Both the position numbers and the translations under genes were made by a program. From positions 1 through 7,202 of the forward strand of contig SCSY01000071.1 in the NCBI GenBank assembly GCA_004298625.1: 7,202 nucleotides of DNA, written 5' to 3'. Shown piece after piece: positions 5,256 to 7,202 of the stretch. The first letter of the stretch is position 1. The number at the start of each line of letters is the position of its first letter. This stretch comes from Nitrospirota bacterium (GTDB taxonomy: Bacteria > Nitrospirota > Thermodesulfovibrionia > Thermodesulfovibrionales > UBA1546). The notes beneath the pieces were generated by a model. The model did not search any database, was not told where the DNA came from, and saw only the letters and a program-made list of their open reading frames with translations.

Positions 5256-6281
5256 ATGGCAATTCAATCTTTGTTCTGCGAAAAATCCGCTATCGCAAGA
5301 AAACAGACAGACCTTATTCAGATAAATTTAGGAAACAAATGTAATCAGACCTGCTCTCACTGTCATATCGGGGCATCGCCGGCCGGAGAAAATAATATGG
5401 AGGCTTACGCTGCGGAGAGGATTCTGGATAAACTCATAGGATTGGACATAAGAAATATTGAATTCACAGGCGGGGCCCCTGAACTTAACCCAAACCTTAC
5501 TTTATTCATTAGAGAGCTTTCAGCATGCGGCAAGGATATAACAGTGAGGACAAACCTCACTGTGCTGGATACGTCAGAGTATTCTTTTTTTATTGAATTA
5601 TACAGAGAAAATAACGTGAAGATAATAGCTTCCCTGCCGAGTGTATATAAGAAATTTACCGACATTCAGAGAGGCGAAGGCGTCTTTGATAAAAGCATAA
5701 AGGTATTGAGAACATTAAATGAAATCGGCTATGGCACGGCAGGCCTTTTGCTCGATCTGGTCCATAATCCCGCCGGAGCATCCTTCCCTTCCGAACAAGC
5801 ATCTCTTGAAAAAGAATATCAGATGATGCTGAAAGAGAGCTACGGCATCCATTTTAATAGTCTTATTACCATTGCAAATTCTCCTGTCAATAGATTCAAA
5901 GACTATCTGATGAGGGAAGGAATTTTCGGTTGTTATATGAATATGCTCGAGCGAAATCATAATTCGGGCACAATTGAAAACCTTATGTGCAGGCATCTTT
6001 TATCAGTGGATTACCAGGGGCATTTGCATGACTGTGATTTCAACCTTGCCCTTGGAATAAGAATCAAAGATTTTGAAGATATAAAGTTCTGGGATGTGGA
6101 TATAGGCAACTTCAAGCCTGAGATAACATTCGGCAGGCACTGTTATGCTTGCACGGCAAATCAGGGAAGCAGTTGTCATGGAATCCTGATAAAGGATAGC
6201 GCTGAAACAAAAAATATAAAATGCTGCGGGGGTTCAGGATATGATTCAAGGTCGGAAGCAAATAGAATATCCTGCTTCTGA
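5256..6281 (+). CDS. arsS: Radical SAM/Cys-rich protein of the ArsS (arsenosugar synthesis, DUF3641) family
   Basis: Radical S-adenosylmethionine enzyme. Homologues (ArsS) act in arsenosugar synthesis, proposed to join a deoxyadenosyl group to methylated arsenic. The 341-residue product has the [4Fe-4S] motif C29-x3-C33-x2-C36 (CNQTCSHCH), then FTGGAPELNP (70-79) in the SAM-binding core. Family blocks follow: VRTNLTVL (97-104), ASLPSVY, DIQRGEGVF (136-144), LNEIGYG (154-160), LLLDLVHNPAG (164-174), YGIHFNSLITIANSPVNRF (196-214), MCR (244-246), HDCDFNLALG (258-267) and RHCYACTANQGSSCHG (294-309). The C-terminal half holds Cys at 245, 260, 296, 299, 307, 323, 324 and 340. Two cysteines I recall as usual in the family (R-C-NLT, LP-C-Y) are Thr99 and Ser129 here. 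About 30 residues follow the usual GSSCxG end, including a CCGG motif. The next gene overlaps by 41 bp. The family call is firm; the arsenical substrate is inferred. Confidence 0.88.
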   Translation: MAIQSLFCEKSAIARKQTDLIQINLGNKCNQTCSHCHIGASPAGENNMEAYAAERILDKLIGLDIRNIEFTGGAPELNPNLTLFIRELSACGKDITVRTNLTVLDTSEYSFFIELYRENNVKIIASLPSVYKKFTDIQRGEGVFDKSIKVLRTLNEIGYGTAGLLLDLVHNPAGASFPSEQASLEKEYQMMLKESYGIHFNSLITIANSPVNRFKDYLMREGIFGCYMNMLERNHNSGTIENLMCRHLLSVDYQGHLHDCDFNLALGIRIKDFEDIKFWDVDIGNFKPEITFGRHCYACTANQGSSCHGILIKDSAETKNIKCCGGSGYDSRSEANRISCF

Positions 6282-6942
6282 AAAAAGGGCAGTGCTTATG
6301 TTTGTAAAGACTCCTGAAAAAGGAAAGGTGAAATCACGCCTGTCCGGAGTCCTCGGCGAAGAAATAACGCTCGAACTTTATAAAAATTTCGTGATGGATT
6401 TAATCGAGACCTTGAACAGAGGGAAATTTCATTTCAGCATATATTTCTATCCTCCTGATTCAAAGGAGAAAATGGTAAGCTGGCTGGGCAGCAAATATTC
6501 ATTTATGCCCCAGGAGGGAAACGACCTCGGCGAGAGAATGAAAAATGCCTTCACGCTCTCATTCTTGCAGGAATTCAGGCATGTAATCGCAATCGGCAGC
6601 GACAGCCCTGATCTGCCCGATAAGGTTATTGAAAAGGCATTTCTTTCCTTAGTAAATAATGATTCTGTTATCGGCCCGTGTTTTGACGGAGGCTACTACC
6701 TTATAGGTTTTAGGTCCGAGACCTTTATCCCTGATCCTTTTAAGGGAATTGAATGGGGGACTGATAATGTTTTTGAAAATACATTGAAGATCCTGAAAGA
6801 GAATTATCAAAAGACCCATATCCTTCCAAAATGGAGAGACATTGATAGGCACGAAGATTTAATAAGATTTGCGGCAATGAATAAAGACAGACCTTCAAAT
6901 ACAATGAGATGCCTCCTGTCCCATAAAGAGATATTGGAATGA
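6241..6942 (+). CDS. DUF2064 transferase (rSAM/selenodomain-associated transferase 1, CofC-like fold)
   Basis: Cytoplasmic GT-A/nucleotidyltransferase-like protein of DUF2064 (PF09837; TIGR04282 type), a family named for occurring beside the radical SAM/Cys-rich proteins such as its left neighbour. The substrate is unknown; glycosyl or nucleotidyl transfer is suspected. In the 233 residues: VLMFVKTPEKGKVKSRL (18-34) is the N-terminal nucleotide-binding signature, NDLGERMKNAF (94-104), AIGSDSPDLP (117-126) with D121 and D124 as a DxD-like metal site, IGPCFDGGYYLIGF (144-157) with D149, EWGTDNVFENTL (171-182), and a closing WRDIDRHEDL (198-207). The start is uncertain: ATG 6241 overlaps arsS by 41 bp and has only a GGGGG about 8 bases upstream. 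GTG 6292 or ATG 6298 would remove the overlap but leave almost nothing before the signature. The stop overlaps the next start by 4 bp (ATGA), so the trio is translationally linked. Confidence 0.88.
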   Translation: MIQGRKQIEYPASEKRAVLMFVKTPEKGKVKSRLSGVLGEEITLELYKNFVMDLIETLNRGKFHFSIYFYPPDSKEKMVSWLGSKYSFMPQEGNDLGERMKNAFTLSFLQEFRHVIAIGSDSPDLPDKVIEKAFLSLVNNDSVIGPCFDGGYYLIGFRSETFIPDPFKGIEWGTDNVFENTLKILKENYQKTHILPKWRDIDRHEDLIRFAAMNKDRPSNTMRCLLSHKEILE

Positions 6943-7202
6943 AAAAATACGATTACGATCTTATAGTAATCGGCGGCGGTGCAGCCGGTTTTGTCTCCTC
7001 AAAACTCGCGGCAGGCCTGGGTAGAAAAGTCGCCATGATAGAAAAAATCAGACTGGGAGGCGAATGCACGCTGAACGGCTGCATACCGAGCAAGACGCTG
7101 ATAAATACAAGCAAGCTTGTATATCAGATCAGGAATATAAAAAAATACGGCTTAGCCTTTGATCCATCACCCGATATTAATACTGATAATGTAATGACCC
7201 AT
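6939..7202 (+). CDS. FAD-dependent pyridine nucleotide-disulfide oxidoreductase (mercuric reductase-like), N-terminal 88 residues, cut by window edge
   Basis: Start of a class I flavoprotein disulfide reductase. My translation begins MKKYDYDLIVIGGGAAGF, with the FAD-binding GxGxxG-type motif at 12-17 (GGGAAG) and the acidic E35 that closes the Rossmann unit. The redox-active disulfide motif is GGECTLNGCIPSKTL (40-54), with C43 and C48 spaced as in dihydrolipoamide dehydrogenase, glutathione reductase and mercuric reductase. Spacing and the GGEC-x4-C form are closest, by eye, to mercuric reductase-like proteins. The NAD(P)H domain, dimer interface and any C-terminal cysteine pair or His-Glu dyad are outside the window, so the substrate is open. 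The ATG overlaps the transferase stop by 4 bp (ATGA), placing it in the same unit as the radical SAM gene. A reductase that keeps thiols or an arsenical reduced would fit, but this is inference. Confidence 0.9.
   Translation, partial: MKKYDYDLIVIGGGAAGFVSSKLAAGLGRKVAMIEKIRLGGECTLNGCIPSKTLINTSKLVYQIRNIKKYGLAFDPSPDINTDNVMTH

Noticed and set aside
6279..6314. The arsS stop TGA as a selenocysteine codon, extending the protein about 11 residues to the next TGA.
   Set aside because: The sequence after the TGA shows no convincing bacterial SECIS-type hairpin, and the extension has no recognisable motif. It lies inside the well-supported transferase reading frame.

Overview
The window looks like a bacterial chromosome of moderate GC. 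It reads as a free-living, Gram-negative, rod-shaped bacterium: it has a full MreBCD/PBP2 elongation module, an FmdE-family protein of the kind common in anaerobes, and a radical SAM gene of the ArsS family. Nitrospirota (Thermodesulfovibrionia-like) or a deltaproteobacterial-type lineage would fit, but this is an impression from gene content and style, not a measured assignment.

Layout. Positions 1-3576 are one leftward operon, read in the order RDD-family membrane protein, mreB, mreC, mreD, mrdA (PBP2, cut by the left edge). The last four genes are chained by overlaps of 1, 4 and 8 bp. A 35-bp array of five TAACTTT heptamers separates RDD from mreB and runs into the RDD stop codon and last codons. 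Positions 3577-3677 are a divergent intergenic region with a 15-bp direct repeat at a 21-bp period and promoter-like elements for both directions. Rightward from 3678 come an FmdE-family zinc-finger protein and argB (N-acetylglutamate kinase, arginine-sensitive type). A 92-bp gap follows, carrying an imperfect inverted repeat. Then come an ArsS-type radical SAM/Cys-rich protein, a DUF2064 'rSAM/selenodomain-associated' transferase, and the start of a flavin-dependent disulfide reductase, cut by the right edge. These last three overlap and form one translational unit. No gap without a gene exceeds about 100 bp.

How the genes work together. The left operon builds the lateral cell wall: MreB filaments, the MreC/MreD membrane scaffold and the PBP2 transpeptidase. 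The RDD protein is an unassigned membrane partner. ArgB performs the second step of arginine synthesis; why an FmdE protein sits in front of it is not clear. The right-hand trio resembles the cyanobacterial and environmental clusters linked to arsenosugar synthesis or to the 'rSAM/selenodomain' neighbourhood. It is the least understood and most interesting part of the window. No mobile element, CRISPR array, tRNA or rRNA was seen.
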